NCBI GenBank assembly: GCA_011389865.1
Contig: JAABTL010000009.1
Location: 1-64,000 of the forward strand
DNA: 64,000 nucleotides
Direction: 5' to 3'
Origin: Trueperaceae bacterium
Lineage (GTDB): Bacteria > Deinococcota > Deinococci > Deinococcales > Trueperaceae
The position numbers and the translations under genes were made by a program. How positions within the stretch are numbered: the stretch's first letter is position 1; each line of letters opens with the position of its first letter. Under the pieces are notes generated by a model. That model made no database searches, had not been told where the DNA came from, and was given only the letters and a program-made list of their open reading frames with translations. This document shows positions 37,710-47,775 of this stretch, piece after piece.

Positions 37710-39578
37710 TCACGCCCGACCACGACGACGATGCGCGATGCGGCGGAGCGTCTCGGCCGAGCGCAGGCGCCGCTCGCCCTCGCGGGCCGAGAGCGCCCCC
37801 TGAACCTCCGCGAGGTCGGCGTAGGCCGCCTCCAGGCGCTCCCGCGGCGTGGCCGGGTCGTGGACCTCGGCGCGCGCCTCCTCCAGCCGCTGCATCAACC
37901 GCTCCTGGCGCAACCTCCGCCCGGCCTCGACGTGGTGCTCCCGCACCCGCGACAGGAGCTGGTCCAGCCGCAGGTCGACGTCGAGGCGCACGTCCGCGCT
38001 CGACTCCGCCGCATGCACGACCAAGCGCTCCAACACCCGCTCGCCGCCGTCCCGCGCCTGGACCGCCGCGACGATCTCCGCGTCGTGCCAGCCGCAGCGC
38101 TCGCACAGCTCTGCGAACGCCACCAGCTCCGACTCGCCGGTCTCGGCGGGCAGCGCCGCCAGCGCCCGTCGCACGCGCTCGCGCAGCCGCTCGGGCTCCA
38201 GCAGGAGCAGGCCGACCACCTCGAGCTCGAGCAACCGCACCGGGCTCAGGTCCTCGCCGCGTCGCCGCAGGCCGCGAACGGAGGTCTCGTCGAGCCGCTG
38301 CGGCCGCTGGGAGGCCAACCAGGCGTCGAGGCGGCCCGCGTCGAGCCCGAGGTGATCGACGACGAGCCGGCGCAGTTCGCTCGCCACCGGGTCGACGACG
38401 TCGCGCGGCTGCAGCGCCGGCAGCAGCTCGAGCAGGACCGCCCGCTGGCCGCGCGGCGTGGCGGCGTCGTGCTGCGCCAACACCCGCTCGAAGCGGAAGG
38501 CGACCTCCGAGACGCCGGTGCGCAGGGCCGCCGCGAACGCCACGCGCTCCGCCTCGCCCGCCAGCACGGCGTCGGCGGGATCCTTGCCGCTCGGCAGCCG
38601 CACGGCCTGCACCAGGAAACGGCGGCCGACGCTCTGCTCGAGGCCGGCGAGCACCGCGCGCTGGCCGGCCTCGTCCGCGTCGAACGCCAGCAGCACGCGC
38701 TGGGCATCGAGCCGGGTCAATTGGTCGGCCTGCTCCACCGTCAGGTTGGCGCCCAGCGCCGCGACCGCGTTGCCGAAGCCCGTCTGGTGCAGCGCCAGCA
38801 CGTCCATGTAACCCTCGACCACGATCACCTCGCCGCTCTCACGGATCGCGGTGCGGGCGCGGTCGAGGCCGTAGAGCAGCTCGCCCTTCTTGAACAGCGC
38901 CGTCTCCGGGCTGTTGAGGTACTTCGGCACGCCGTCGTCGAGCAGGCGTCCGGCGAAGCCGACGACGCGGCCCATGCCATCGCGGACGGGGAACATCACC
39001 CGGCCGCGGAAGCGGTCGTAGCGTCGGCCCCGCTCGTTCTCGGTGATCAGGCCGGCGGACAGCAGGTCGTCGTCGCGCACGCCGCGGGTGAGCATGTGCT
39101 TGAGGAGGCCGTCCCAGGCGTCGGGGGCGAACCCCAGGCCCCAGTCGCGGACCGTCTCGTCGGTCAACCCGCGCCGCCGCAGGTAGTCCGCCGCCGGGCT
39201 GCCCGCCAGCTGGCCGGTGAACCACGCCAGCGCCGCCTCGTTGATCTCCAGCAGGTCGCGCCGCCGCCCCTGGCCGGCGGGCGCGCCGCGCACCTCGATG
39301 CCGACGCGCTCGCCCAGGAGCTGCAGCGCATCGCGGAACTCGAGGCCCTGGGTGCGCATCACGTAATCGAAGACGTCGCCCTTGGCCCCGCAGCCGAAGC
39401 AGTAGAAGAAGCCGCGCTCGACGTGGACGTGGAACGACGGCGTGCGCTCGCTGTGGAACGGGCAGAGCCCCTTGAGCTGGCCGCGTCCCGCCGGCTTCAG
39501 CGCGACGGTCTCACCCACCAGCTGCGCGAGATCGACGCGCGCCCGGATGCGCTCCTTGGCGTCGTCGAACTCGCTCAT
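37710..39578 (-). CDS. dnaG: DNA primase DnaG
   Basis: This 622-residue primase makes RNA primers at the replication fork. The zinc site is Cys 39, His 42, Cys 60 and Cys 63 (CPFH...CFGC). The RNA polymerase core has YDRFRGRVMFPVRD, and the TOPRIM fold has EVIVVEGYMDVLALHQ and LLAFDADEAGQ. The C-terminal 190 residues are the helicase-binding region, Arg/Leu-rich and poorly conserved. It lies 16 bases after the phosphoribosyltransferase gene and shares its promoter. Confidence 0.97.
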   Translation of the reverse strand: MSEFDDAKERIRARVDLAQLVGETVALKPAGRGQLKGLCPFHSERTPSFHVHVERGFFYCFGCGAKGDVFDYVMRTQGLEFRDALQLLGERVGIEVRGAPAGQGRRRDLLEINEAALAWFTGQLAGSPAADYLRRRGLTDETVRDWGLGFAPDAWDGLLKHMLTRGVRDDDLLSAGLITENERGRRYDRFRGRVMFPVRDGMGRVVGFAGRLLDDGVPKYLNSPETALFKKGELLYGLDRARTAIRESGEVIVVEGYMDVLALHQTGFGNAVAALGANLTVEQADQLTRLDAQRVLLAFDADEAGQRAVLAGLEQSVGRRFLVQAVRLPSGKDPADAVLAGEAERVAFAAALRTGVSEVAFRFERVLAQHDAATPRGQRAVLLELLPALQPRDVVDPVASELRRLVVDHLGLDAGRLDAWLASQRPQRLDETSVRGLRRRGEDLSPVRLLELEVVGLLLLEPERLRERVRRALAALPAETGESELVAFAELCERCGWHDAEIVAAVQARDGGERVLERLVVHAAESSADVRLDVDLRLDQLLSRVREHHVEAGRRLRQERLMQRLEEARAEVHDPATPRERLEAAYADLAEVQGALSAREGERRLRSAETLRRIAHRRRGRA

Positions 39579-39594
39579 GGCCCGGCCCGGCCGG

Positions 39595-40137
39595 TCACGC
39601 CCCGGCCTCGGCCGGGTAGAGCGGCAGGTGGCCGATCGCCACGACGTCGTCGCGCACGTCGCCCTCGGTGAACACGACCAGGGTGGCGACGACGCGGGCG
39701 TCGACCTCGGCCAGCAGTTCGGTCAGCGCCGTCAGGGTGGCGCCGGTAGACACGACGTCGTCGACCACCGCGATCGCCCGGCCCTGCAGCCGCGGCACGT
39801 CGGCGCCGTCGATCACCAGGTCCTGCGGCTTGCCGGTCGTGATCGAGTTGACCGTGCGCGAGATCGGGCCCACCATGTACGGCTTGTGCGTCTTGCGCAC
39901 CACCACGTACGGCAGACCCGTGCGGACGCTGATCGCGTGGGCCAGCGGGACCGCCTTCACCTCGGGCGTCACGAGGACCTCGACCCCCGCCGGCACGCGC
40001 GCCGCGAGCTCGTCGGCGGCGGCCTCGGTCAGCCGGGTGTCGCCGAGCAGGTTGAGCAGGGCGACGGAGACGGGCCCGACGTTGACGATCGGCAGCTCGC
40101 GGCTCTCGGAGCCGACGTGGACGGTGTGGGTGGGCAT
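39595..40137 (-). CDS. Adenine phosphoribosyltransferase-like protein
   Basis: This 180-residue type I PRTase has the PRPP loop [18 protein letters not shown] (about 120-137) and [28 protein letters not shown], as in adenine PRTases and their regulator-like relatives. The conserved base-binding hood is short, so the base could be adenine or xanthine. The ATG at 40137 has GGGAGGAA upstream. TAGCAT (40170-40175, minus strand) is a likely -10 box giving a leader of about 25 bases. dnaG follows in the same transcript. Confidence 0.88.
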   Translation of the reverse strand: MPTHTVHVGSESRELPIVNVGPVSVALLNLLGDTRLTEAAADELAARVPAGVEVLVTPEVKAVPLAHAISVRTGLPYVVVRKTHKPYMVGPISRTVNSITTGKPQDLVIDGADVPRLQGRAIAVVDDVVSTGATLTALTELLAEVDARVVATLVVFTEGDVRDDVVAIGHLPLYPAEAGA

Positions 40138-40225
40138 GCGGTTCCTCCCGGGGTCTTCCTTGACGCCGCATGCTACCGCCGGAGGGGACGTGACCAGCGA
40201 ACGCCCGGGACGCGGCGCCGCGCAG

Positions 40226-40263
40226 GCCCGCGCGTCCCGCGCGTGCCCGCGCGTCCCGCGCGG
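40226..40263. repeat. Two 19-bp tandem repeats upstream of the MATE gene
   Basis: Two copies of a 19-bp unit beginning GCCCGCGCGTCCCGCGCG (40226-40244 and 40245-40263) end nine bases before the -10 box, covering its -35 region. Confidence 0.75.
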
Positions 40264-40271
40264 GGCGGTGG

Positions 40272-40288
40272 TAGCTTGCTCGCCGATG
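40272..40288 (+). promoter_or_regulatory. Promoter of the MATE gene
   Basis: TAGCTT (40272-40277) with TGG upstream, eight bases, then ATG at 40286. Confidence 0.5.
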
Positions 40289-41899
40289 CTCGCGCGCGCC
40301 GTCATGCCCTTCGCCAACGTCCTGCACGCCCCGACCCTGCGGGCGGTGGTGCGGCTGGCGCTGCCCGTCGTGCTGGCGAACCTCCTCCAGACCCTGGTGA
40401 ACGTCGTCGACGTGTTCATGGCGGGGCGGCTCGGCCCGCTGTCGGTCGCCGCGGTCGGGATGGCCACCTCCGTGCGGCTGCTGATCCTGGTGGTCGTCAT
40501 GGCCGTGACGGCCGGAGCCATGTCGCTCGCCGCGCAGGCCAAGGGCGCCCGCGACCCCCTGGCCCTGCAGGACGTGACCCGCCAGACGCTGCTGCTCTCG
40601 CTGGTGCTGGCCCTCGCCGTCAGCGCCATCGGCGTCGCCGTCGCCCGGCCCATGATGACCTTCCTCAACGGCGGCGGCCCGACCGAGGTCGTGGACGCGG
40701 GCAGCGCCTACCTGACGATCCTGTTCGCCGGTACCGTGCTGCTGGTCGCGCAGATGGCGCTGACCAGCCTGATGCAGGGGGCGGGCGACACCGTCACGCC
40801 GCTGTGGCTGGCGGGCGCCACGAACGCGGCGAACGTCCTCTTCAACTGGCTGTTCATGTTCGGTCCCGGGCCCTTCCCCGCCCTCGGGGTGCCGGGCGCC
40901 GCCGTGGGCACGCTGCTGGCACGGGCCCTCGGCCTGACGCTGGCGCTGCTGGTCATCGGGGCCGGCGCGAACGTCATCCGCTGGCCCGCCGGCCGCTGGC
41001 GCTGGAACGGGACGCGCATCCGCGACCTGCTGGCGATCGGCGTCCCGTCGGGCCTGCAGGCGCTGGCGTACGTCGCGGCCGGGTTCCTCGTGGTGCGTGC
41101 GGTGACCGCCACCGAGTCGGGCAGCTACGGGGCGGCGGCGATGGCGATCGGCCTGCAGGTCGAGAGCTTCGCGTTCATGCCCGGGGTGGCGATCAGCGTG
41201 GCGGCGACCAGCCTGGTCGGGCAGGCGCTGGGTGCCTGGCAGCCGCGCCAGGCCTGGCGCTCCGGACACGCCGCCCTCGCCACGGCCCTGGGCCTCATGG
41301 GCGCCGTCGGCCTCACGCTGTTCCTCTTCGCGGAGCCCTTGGTCCGGCTGTTCGACCCGAGCGCGCACCCGATCGTCATCGCCGACGGCGCGGCGTACCT
41401 GCGCATCAACGGGGCGGTGCAGCCGATCCTGGCGGTGTTCATGGTGCTGAACGGCGCGCTGCGCGGGGCCGGTGACGTGCGCGCGGGGTTGCTGGGCACC
41501 GTCGTCGGGCGCTGGGCCGTGGTGGTGCCCCTAGCGTGGCTGCTGGGCGCCTGGGGCCCATGGGGCACGTCCGGCGTGTGGTGGGCGCTGTTCCTCGGCA
41601 TCGTGGTGCAATCGAGCTGGGTCGCCCTGCGCTGGCGGCGCGGCAGGTGGCTCGACGTCGCGCTGCGACGCTCCGACGTCTGGCGCAGGCACCTCCACCG
41701 GCTGGACGCGGAGGCGCGCCGCGCCTTCCTCGACGGGGTGCGCACCCCCGCCATGGCGCAGGATGGGACGCGCGAGGTGGTGACGGGCGAGGGCGTGCGC
41801 TACGAGCGCGATGGGGAGGTCGTGGCGCGCTGGACCGCGCCGGAGAACGCCGCCCCGGAGTCCGCCGAGGGCGCGCCGAGAACGCCCGTGGGGGCGTGA
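40286..41899 (+). CDS. MATE-family efflux transporter
   Basis: This 537-residue protein has twelve hydrophobic helices in two similar halves ([35 protein letters not shown] and [22 protein letters not shown]). It should export cationic drugs or metabolites using sodium or protons. The conserved [10 protein letters not shown] of the first helix is clear. About 90 C-terminal residues after the last helix are soluble and charged, longer than usual. Its TGA is also part of the extended -10 of ruvB. Confidence 0.93.
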   Translation: MLARAVMPFANVLHAPTLRAVVRLALPVVLANLLQTLVNVVDVFMAGRLGPLSVAAVGMATSVRLLILVVVMAVTAGAMSLAAQAKGARDPLALQDVTRQTLLLSLVLALAVSAIGVAVARPMMTFLNGGGPTEVVDAGSAYLTILFAGTVLLVAQMALTSLMQGAGDTVTPLWLAGATNAANVLFNWLFMFGPGPFPALGVPGAAVGTLLARALGLTLALLVIGAGANVIRWPAGRWRWNGTRIRDLLAIGVPSGLQALAYVAAGFLVVRAVTATESGSYGAAAMAIGLQVESFAFMPGVAISVAATSLVGQALGAWQPRQAWRSGHAALATALGLMGAVGLTLFLFAEPLVRLFDPSAHPIVIADGAAYLRINGAVQPILAVFMVLNGALRGAGDVRAGLLGTVVGRWAVVVPLAWLLGAWGPWGTSGVWWALFLGIVVQSSWVALRWRRGRWLDVALRRSDVWRRHLHRLDAEARRAFLDGVRTPAMAQDGTREVVTGEGVRYERDGEVVARWTAPENAAPESAEGAPRTPVGA

Positions 41900-41914
41900 T
41901 AGCCTGCCGCCGTG
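41897..41914 (+). promoter_or_regulatory. Leaderless-type promoter of ruvB over the MATE stop
   Basis: TGATAGCCT (41897-41905): the TGA is the stop codon of the preceding gene and the TGn of the extended -10 box. Six bases follow before GTG at 41912. Confidence 0.6.
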
Positions 41915-42928
41915 GACGACGGAACCCTCCGCCCGACGTCGCTCGCCGAGTACGTCGGACAGCAGCGCCTGAAGGAGAAGCTGGCGGTCTACCTCGAGGC
42001 GGCCCGCACGCGCCGTGAGGCGCTCGATCACGTCCTGTTGTACGGCCCCCCCGGACTGGGCAAGACCACCCTCGCGCACATCATCGCGGCGGAGCTCGGC
42101 GTGGGGCTGCGGGTGACCAGCGGCCCCGCGATCGAGAAGCCAGGGGACCTGGCGGCCATCCTGACCAACGCCCTCGAGGACGGGGACGTCCTGTTCATCG
42201 ACGAGATCCACCGGCTGGGGAGGGTCGCGGAGGAGCACCTCTACCCCGCCATGGAGGACTACAAGATCGACATCGTCCTCGGCCAGGGGCCTGCGGCCCG
42301 CACGATCCGGCTCGAGTTGCCGCGCTTCACGCTGGTGGGCGCGACCACCCGGCCCGGCTTGATCACCGGACCGCTGCGCTCGCGCTTCGGCATCATCGAG
42401 CACCTGGAGTATTACCGCGACGACGAGCTGGCCGAGGGGGTCGAGCGCGATGCCCGGCTCCTCGGCCTCGGCATCGACGTCGAGGCCGCCTTGGAGATCG
42501 GCCGCCGCGCGCGCGGCACGATGCGCATCGCCAAGCGGCTGCTGCGCCGGGTGCGCGACTTCGCCGAGGTCGCGGGCGAGCAGCGCGTCGGGCTGGCCCG
42601 CACGCGCACCGCGCTGGACAGGCTCGGCATCGACGATCAGGGCCTCGACCGGCGCGACCGGGCGATCCTACGCGCCGTCGTGGAGCGCTTCGCGGGCGGC
42701 CCGGTCGGCCTCGACACGCTGGCGACCGCCGTCGGCGAGGATCGCGGCACGCTGGAGGAGGTCCACGAGCCCTACCTCATCCAGCGCGGGCTCCTGCAGC
42801 GGACGTCGCGAGGCCGCGTCGCCACCGAGGCGACCTACCGGCACCTGGGGCTTCCCGTGGCCGCGTCCGCCGCTGCCGCAGCGGGCGCGGCGGCGGACGG
42901 CCTGTTCGACGAGAGCGAGCCCCCGTGA
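41912..42928 (+). CDS. ruvB: Holliday junction helicase RuvB
   Basis: This 338-residue AAA+ motor drives branch migration with RuvA. Walker A is GPPGLGKT (45-52), Walker B LFIDEIH (94-100), sensor 1 lies in [20 protein letters not shown] and the beta hairpin for RuvA contact is present between them. A C-terminal winged helix ends with [20 protein letters not shown]. ruvA and ruvC are not in the window. The next gene overlaps its stop (GTGA). Confidence 0.97.
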   Translation: MDDGTLRPTSLAEYVGQQRLKEKLAVYLEAARTRREALDHVLLYGPPGLGKTTLAHIIAAELGVGLRVTSGPAIEKPGDLAAILTNALEDGDVLFIDEIHRLGRVAEEHLYPAMEDYKIDIVLGQGPAARTIRLELPRFTLVGATTRPGLITGPLRSRFGIIEHLEYYRDDELAEGVERDARLLGLGIDVEAALEIGRRARGTMRIAKRLLRRVRDFAEVAGEQRVGLARTRTALDRLGIDDQGLDRRDRAILRAVVERFAGGPVGLDTLATAVGEDRGTLEEVHEPYLIQRGLLQRTSRGRVATEATYRHLGLPVAASAAAAAGAAADGLFDESEPP

Positions 42929-43980
42929 TCGAGGGGTCCCTGCGCGACGCGGCCTTCACCGACGTCCTGCAGGTGGTGGTGGCGGGGCGCAAGGACGGCG
43001 TGCTGCACCTCGAAACCGGCGACTCCGGTGAACGCCAGGCACGCGTGTGGATCGGGGGCGGCCGGCTGCTGGCGGCATCGCTCGACGGCGGCGTGCACCT
43101 GGGCGAGATGCTGGTGCGGCTCGATCTCCTCGGGGTCGACGAGGTGCAGACCCTGCTGGCCGAACAGGCCAGCGACCCCGAGCTGCCGTCGCTGGGCGCC
43201 GCCGCGATCGCCCGCGGCTGGATCGACGCCGACCAGCTGGCGGTCGCGGTCGAACGGCACCTGACCGAGGTCCTCGGCGAGCTGAGCGGCTGGCGCGACG
43301 GTCGGTTCCGCTTCGCGGAGGGCGCGCCGCCGCCCGGGATCGCCGACGAGGAGGGGTTCGATCCCCTCCGCGTGCTCATGCAGGTCGGCGACCCACGCTC
43401 GGGCGACGCGGTGGACCCCGAGGCGGTGCTCAAGCGGGTCGGAGATCCGACGGCGCATGCCCTGTCGCCGGAGGCCTGGGACGTCCTGAGCCTGGTGGAC
43501 GGCCGCCGCTCCGCCCGCGCGCTGGCGGCCGAGAGCGACCTCCCCGAGGGCCGGACGCTCGCGCTGCTGGCGGAGCTCCTCGGGGCGGGCGTGCTGGCGC
43601 CGGCGACCGACGCCGCGACGCCGGCGACGGTGCTCGTCGCCTGCGCCGATCCGGCCGAGGCCCGCCTGCTGCGGCTCGCGCTGCTGCGGCACGGCACGCG
43701 GCCGCGGCTGGTCGCCGACCTCGAAGAGGCGGAGGGCGCGTTCGACGAGCTCCGGCCCAGCGCGGTGGTCCTCGACGCGGCGCTCGACCCGTGGAACTGG
43801 CTGCGTGCGCTGCGGCGGCGTGCCGAGGGCTCGCACGTCCCGGTGCTGGTCATCGGCGCCGGTCCGGCCCGCTGGTGGAGGCGGGGGCGCGAGGCGGGTA
43901 GCGAGCGCCTGGCGCGCCCGTACCGCGAGGTCGACCTGCAGGACTGGCTGCGTCAGAAACTGCCTCGTGCGGGCGCTTAG
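42925..43980 (+). CDS. DUF4388 (PATAN) protein with degenerate receiver domain
   Basis: This 351-residue protein begins with a DUF4388 domain ([56 protein letters not shown]), found in bacterial signalling proteins. A middle helical region contains a second, partial copy-like segment ([26 protein letters not shown], as in winged-helix-like modules). The C-terminal 115 residues fold like a receiver ([22 protein letters not shown]...[19 protein letters not shown]...VLVIGAG), with VVLDAALDP at the phosphorylation strand but a poor acidic pocket. Translation is coupled to ruvB. The last six residues and stop are inside a 31-bp tandem repeat. Confidence 0.75.
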   Translation: MIEGSLRDAAFTDVLQVVVAGRKDGVLHLETGDSGERQARVWIGGGRLLAASLDGGVHLGEMLVRLDLLGVDEVQTLLAEQASDPELPSLGAAAIARGWIDADQLAVAVERHLTEVLGELSGWRDGRFRFAEGAPPPGIADEEGFDPLRVLMQVGDPRSGDAVDPEAVLKRVGDPTAHALSPEAWDVLSLVDGRRSARALAAESDLPEGRTLALLAELLGAGVLAPATDAATPATVLVACADPAEARLLRLALLRHGTRPRLVADLEEAEGAFDELRPSAVVLDAALDPWNWLRALRRRAEGSHVPVLVIGAGPARWWRRGREAGSERLARPYREVDLQDWLRQKLPRAGA

Positions 43981-44038
43981 CATCGCACGAGGGCCTCGTG
44001 CGGGCGCTTAGCATCGCACGAGGGCCTCGTGCGGGCGC
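43962..44038. repeat. 31-bp tandem repeat with internal palindrome at a gene end
   Basis: Copies at 43962-43992 and 43993-44023 plus 15 bases of a third (44024-44038). Each holds CCTCGTGCG and CGCACGAGG separated by 12 bases, so each can form a 9-bp hairpin. The first copy contains the TAG of the DUF4388 gene. Confidence 0.9.
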
Positions 44039-44121
44039 ATGACGACGCGCGACGAGAACCGCGCGCCGGCCACGTGGGCACGGCGCGCGGAGCGAGACGC
44101 GGGGGGGTTCGTCCTCGCCGC

Positions 44122-45273
44122 TCAGCCGCCCTTGACCGAGCCGGCGAGCAGGCCGCGGACGAAGTAGCGCTGCAGGGCGAAGAAGACCATGAGCGGCACC
44201 AGGATCGAGATGAAGGCGCTGCTGGTCAGGATCTCCCAGTTGTCGCCGCGGGAACCGAGCAACTCGCGCAGGCGCGAGGTGAGCACGATCTGGTCGTCGT
44301 CCTTGCCGAGGAACACCAGCGCCACCAACAGGTCGTTCCAGACCCACAGGAACTGGAAGATCGCGAACGACGCCAGGGCCGGCACGGAGAGAGGCAGGAT
44401 CAGGCGGATGAAGATGTCGAAGTGCGACGCGCCGTCGAGCTGCGCCGACTCGATGATGTCGCGCGGCAGGCCCCCGATGTAGTTGCGCAGCAGGTAGATC
44501 GCCAGCGGCAGGCCGAAACCGGTGTGGGCGAGCCAGATGCCCAAGTAGGTCTTGGAGGGCACCCCGAACGTGGCGCCGATGTCGTTGTACATGCGCAGGA
44601 GCGGGATCAGCGACATCTGCAGCGGCACGACGAGCAACCCGACCACGAGCGCGAACAGCCACTGCCGGCCCGGAAACTTCATCCAGGCGAAGGCGTAGGC
44701 GGCGAACGCGGCGATGAGGATCGGTATCAGGGTCGCTGGGATCGTCACCGTGAACGTGTTGATGAAGGCCCGGTCGATGCTCTCGCTCGCCAGCACCTCG
44801 CGGTAGTTGGTCAGCGCGAAAGTGGGCGGGATCGCCATGATGTGGAAGATCCGGTGGCGCGCGCCCTCCGGGAACGGCTCCTCCGACACCCACCGGTAGC
44901 TGCCGTCCTCGTTCAGGGTGAACGCGGTGCCCTCGAGATCGATCGTCTCCCCCGGCGCGAAGGCGCCCAACGCGGTCTGCGAGACGCCGTAGCTGACGAT
45001 CGAGCGGCGCGGATCCTCGAGGAAGTTCCCCTCCACGACGTGGAGCCCGTCCACCTCCACGGCGTCGCGGGCGTTGATGCGGCCGGCGGCGGAGCGTTCG
45101 GTGGTGGAGAAGGCCGTCCACCAACCGGAGACGATGAGCTGGTCCTTGTCACGGAGCGAGCTGACGAAGAGCCCGAGCGTCGGGACGGTCCAGATGACGA
45201 CCAGCACGGCGAGGCTGGCGTGCGTGAGCAGGCGGCCCCAGGTGATGTGGAGCCCGGGTACGCGGCGGCTCAT
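44122..45273 (-). CDS. Sugar ABC transporter permease (MalG type)
   Basis: This 383-residue permease has six helices and the EAA loop DIIESAQLDGASHFDIFIRLILPLSVPALASFAIFQFLWVWNDLL, which contacts the ATPase. An insert of about 100 residues after the first helix (about 50-140) is predicted extracytoplasmic, as in alpha-glucoside-type permeases. It overlaps the upstream permease by 4 bases. No ATPase gene follows, so an ATPase encoded elsewhere must energise it. Confidence 0.93.
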   Translation of the reverse strand: MSRRVPGLHITWGRLLTHASLAVLVVIWTVPTLGLFVSSLRDKDQLIVSGWWTAFSTTERSAAGRINARDAVEVDGLHVVEGNFLEDPRRSIVSYGVSQTALGAFAPGETIDLEGTAFTLNEDGSYRWVSEEPFPEGARHRIFHIMAIPPTFALTNYREVLASESIDRAFINTFTVTIPATLIPILIAAFAAYAFAWMKFPGRQWLFALVVGLLVVPLQMSLIPLLRMYNDIGATFGVPSKTYLGIWLAHTGFGLPLAIYLLRNYIGGLPRDIIESAQLDGASHFDIFIRLILPLSVPALASFAIFQFLWVWNDLLVALVFLGKDDDQIVLTSRLRELLGSRGDNWEILTSSAFISILVPLMVFFALQRYFVRGLLAGSVKGG

Positions 45274-46292
45274 CGCATCGCCTCCTCGGTCTGGAAGCGC
45301 CGGATGTTCCACACCATGATCGGCACCACCGCGATCATGATGACCAACGCGATCACGCTCCCACGGCCGAAGTCGCCGCCGCCCCGGAACATCCAGTTGT
45401 ACATGGAGTTGGCCAGCACCTCGGTCCCCCACTGGCCGTTGGTCATGGCCAGCACGATGTCGAACACCTTGAGGACGACGATGGTGATCGTGGTCCACAC
45501 GACCAGGATCGTGCTGAAGATCTGCGGGATGATGATCTTGAAGAAGACTGCGTACTCGCTGGCGCCGTCGATCTGGGCGGCCTCGATCGTCTCCTCCGGC
45601 ACGCCGCGCAGCGCCGCGCTCAGGATGACCATGGCGAAGCCGGTCTGGATCCACACCAGGATGATCATGAGGAAGAAGTTGTTCCAGAAGGGCACGGTGA
45701 TCCAGGCCTGCGGCTCACCGCCCAACGCCACGACGATCGCGTTGACGATCCCGATCTGGCCGACGTCGGGCCCGCGGTAGTCGTACACGAACTTCCAGAT
45801 GACGCTGGCGCCGACGAACGAGATGGCCATCGGCATGAAGATGAGCGACTTGGCGACGTTGCCCCACCGTACCCGGTCGGCCAGCGTCGCCACCAGCAGC
45901 CCGAAGGCCGTGCTCATGGCGGGCACGAACAGGAGCCACAGGACGTTGTTCCGGATCGCCAGGTGGAACTCGGGGTTCTGGATCGCCCAGGCGTAGTTGC
46001 TGAGCCCGACGAACTCCGTACCGCTGCGGTCGAAGAGGCTGAGTCTCGCTGTCTCGAAGACGGGGTACACGAGATAGATGCCGAGGATCACGAGGGCGGG
46101 TAGGACGAACAGCCACGGGCGGATGGCGTTGCGGAGCGGCTCCCGCGAGAGGTACTCGCCGTCGGGGCGGCGCCCGTCGGGGGCGAGCCGATCGAGCAAC
46201 CAGTTCGTGCCGAAGAAATACGCCAGGCTGGCACCAACGCCGGCGATGACGGCCAGGACGGCCATGAGCACTTGTTGCGTCAACGGCCTCAC
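45270..46292 (-). CDS. Sugar ABC transporter permease (MalF type)
   Basis: This 340-residue permease has the EAA motif EETIEAAQIDGASEYAVFFKIIIPQIFSTILVVWTTITIVVLKVFD. Its start is uncertain: GTG at 46292 (VRPLTQQVLMAVL) has GGAGGGA directly adjacent, and TTG at 46283 is spaced better. An earlier in-frame GTG at 46361 lies within a 12-bp hairpin and is unlikely. The protein forms the heterodimeric pore with MalG. Confidence 0.9.
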   Translation of the reverse strand: MRPLTQQVLMAVLAVIAGVGASLAYFFGTNWLLDRLAPDGRRPDGEYLSREPLRNAIRPWLFVLPALVILGIYLVYPVFETARLSLFDRSGTEFVGLSNYAWAIQNPEFHLAIRNNVLWLLFVPAMSTAFGLLVATLADRVRWGNVAKSLIFMPMAISFVGASVIWKFVYDYRGPDVGQIGIVNAIVVALGGEPQAWITVPFWNNFFLMIILVWIQTGFAMVILSAALRGVPEETIEAAQIDGASEYAVFFKIIIPQIFSTILVVWTTITIVVLKVFDIVLAMTNGQWGTEVLANSMYNWMFRGGGDFGRGSVIALVIMIAVVPIMVWNIRRFQTEEAMR

Positions 46293-46340
46293 TCCCTCCT
46301 CGGCTCGGCGAGCGGCCGAGCCGGCTAGCGGATCCGAAGG

Positions 46341-46368
46341 CGGCAGGGTGGCGTATGCCACCCTGCCG
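46341..46368 (-). terminator. Hairpin between binding-protein and permease genes
   Basis: A perfect 12-bp stem (46341-46352 and 46357-46368) with a four-base loop lies 45 bases after the binding-protein stop. Such hairpins stabilise the upstream message and lower permease expression in mal-type operons. Confidence 0.65.
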
Positions 46369-46413
46369 CAAGATCAAGCGTCGGCGACGATCAGGCCGCC
46401 TCGGCCGCCGGGA

Positions 46414-47775
46414 TCACTGCAGAGCGTCCCAAGCGCGCTGAATGTCTTCGGCAACCTCTTCGGCGGAAGCGCCGGAGACGAAGTCGACCATGCCACGCCA
46501 GAAGGCGCCGGCGCCGATGGCGCCCGGCATGAGGTCGGAGGCGTCGAAGCGGAAGGTGGTCGCGCCCTGCAGGATCTCGCCCTGGCCCCGCAGCGTCGGG
46601 TTGGCGTAGGCCTCGAGGTTCACGCCCAAGTGGGGGGTGAGGAAGCCACTCTGGGCCATCCACAGCTCATGGGCGAGCGGGGTCGTGAGGAAGTCGAGCA
46701 GGACGCGGGCGCCCTCGCTCTCGCTCGTCAACGCCCAGAGAGTACCGGCGCCCAGGACGGGCTGGCCGAGGTCCTCGGACTCGAAGGCCGGGAAGTAGAA
46801 GAAGTCGGCATCGATACCGAGCTCGGTCCCCTCGGGAAAGAACGACGGGATGAAGCTCGCCTGGCGGTGCATGTAGCAGCGCGGCGGCACGGTGAAGAGG
46901 CCCGCCGGGCTGTCACGGAAGTCGGTCGAGCCCACGGAGGCGGCGCCGCCGTCGACGTACTCGTCGTTCTTGGCGAAGGTGCCGAACAGTTCGATCGCGT
47001 TGACGACGCGCTCGTCGTCGAAGGGGATCTCGTTCGTGACCCACGCGTCGTACACCTCTGGCGGCTGGGTGCGGAGCATGATGTCCTCGACCCAGTCGGT
47101 GGCGGGCCAGCCGGTGGCATCACCGGAGCCGAGGCCGATGCACCACGGGGTGCCGCCGTCGGCGACGATCTGGTCGGAGAGCGCGAGGAGCTCCTCCATC
47201 GTGCCGGGGATCTCGTAGCCGGCGTCGGCGAAGTTGTCGGGGGAGTACCAGACGAGGCTCTTCAGGTCCACCTTGTAGAAGAAGCCGTAGAAATCCTCCG
47301 CGCCGTCGGGGCCCTCGTACGTGCCGAGGTCGACCCAGGACTGGCCGGCCGCGTAGTTCTCGAGCGTCCACTCGCGGATGTCGTCGCCGAGGGGGACGAG
47401 GTCGCCCCGCTGCGCCAGGTCGGAGGCGAGGCCGGGCTGCGGGAAGACCGCCACGTGCGGCGGGCTGCCGGCCTGCGTGTCGATGACGATCTGCTGCTCG
47501 AAGCTGTCCGACCCGGCGTAGTTGACGTCGGCGCCGGTCGCCTCCTCGAAGTAGGCGAAGATCGACAGCACGAGGTCGCGGTCGGGTCCGAGCCACGGCC
47601 CGAAGACGTCGATCGTCTCACCACTGAGGTCCATCGCCTCGAAGCGCTCGAGGTCGGACCAGTTGAAGCGGGCGTCTTCGCCGATCGGGAACACCAGGTT
47701 CTGGGCGAGCGCCGACGAGCCAAGGAGACCGCCGAGGCTCAGGGCGAGTAGGAGACGGATGGCGGCATTTCTCAT
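46414..47775 (-). CDS. Sugar-binding protein of ABC importer
   Basis: This 453-residue extracytoplasmic solute receptor has a signal peptide (MRNAAIRLLLALSLGGLLGSSALAQ) and the type 1 family pattern: GETIDVFGPWLGPDRDLVLSIFAYFEEATGADVNY, DSFEQQIVIDTQAGSPPHVAVFPQPG and a C-terminal LWALTSESEGARVLLDFLTTPLAHELW. Compared with MalE-type proteins it resembles alpha-glucoside receptors, so maltose, trehalose or sucrose is a reasonable guess; no direct evidence. The ATG at 47775 has GAGGT eight bases upstream. It is transcribed first, in excess of the permeases. Confidence 0.9.
   Translation of the reverse strand: MRNAAIRLLLALSLGGLLGSSALAQNLVFPIGEDARFNWSDLERFEAMDLSGETIDVFGPWLGPDRDLVLSIFAYFEEATGADVNYAGSDSFEQQIVIDTQAGSPPHVAVFPQPGLASDLAQRGDLVPLGDDIREWTLENYAAGQSWVDLGTYEGPDGAEDFYGFFYKVDLKSLVWYSPDNFADAGYEIPGTMEELLALSDQIVADGGTPWCIGLGSGDATGWPATDWVEDIMLRTQPPEVYDAWVTNEIPFDDERVVNAIELFGTFAKNDEYVDGGAASVGSTDFRDSPAGLFTVPPRCYMHRQASFIPSFFPEGTELGIDADFFYFPAFESEDLGQPVLGAGTLWALTSESEGARVLLDFLTTPLAHELWMAQSGFLTPHLGVNLEAYANPTLRGQGEILQGATTFRFDASDLMPGAIGAGAFWRGMVDFVSGASAEEVAEDIQRAWDALQ

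Noticed and set aside
43962-44038. CRISPR-like array
   Set aside because: The units are direct tandem copies without spacers, and no cas genes are nearby.
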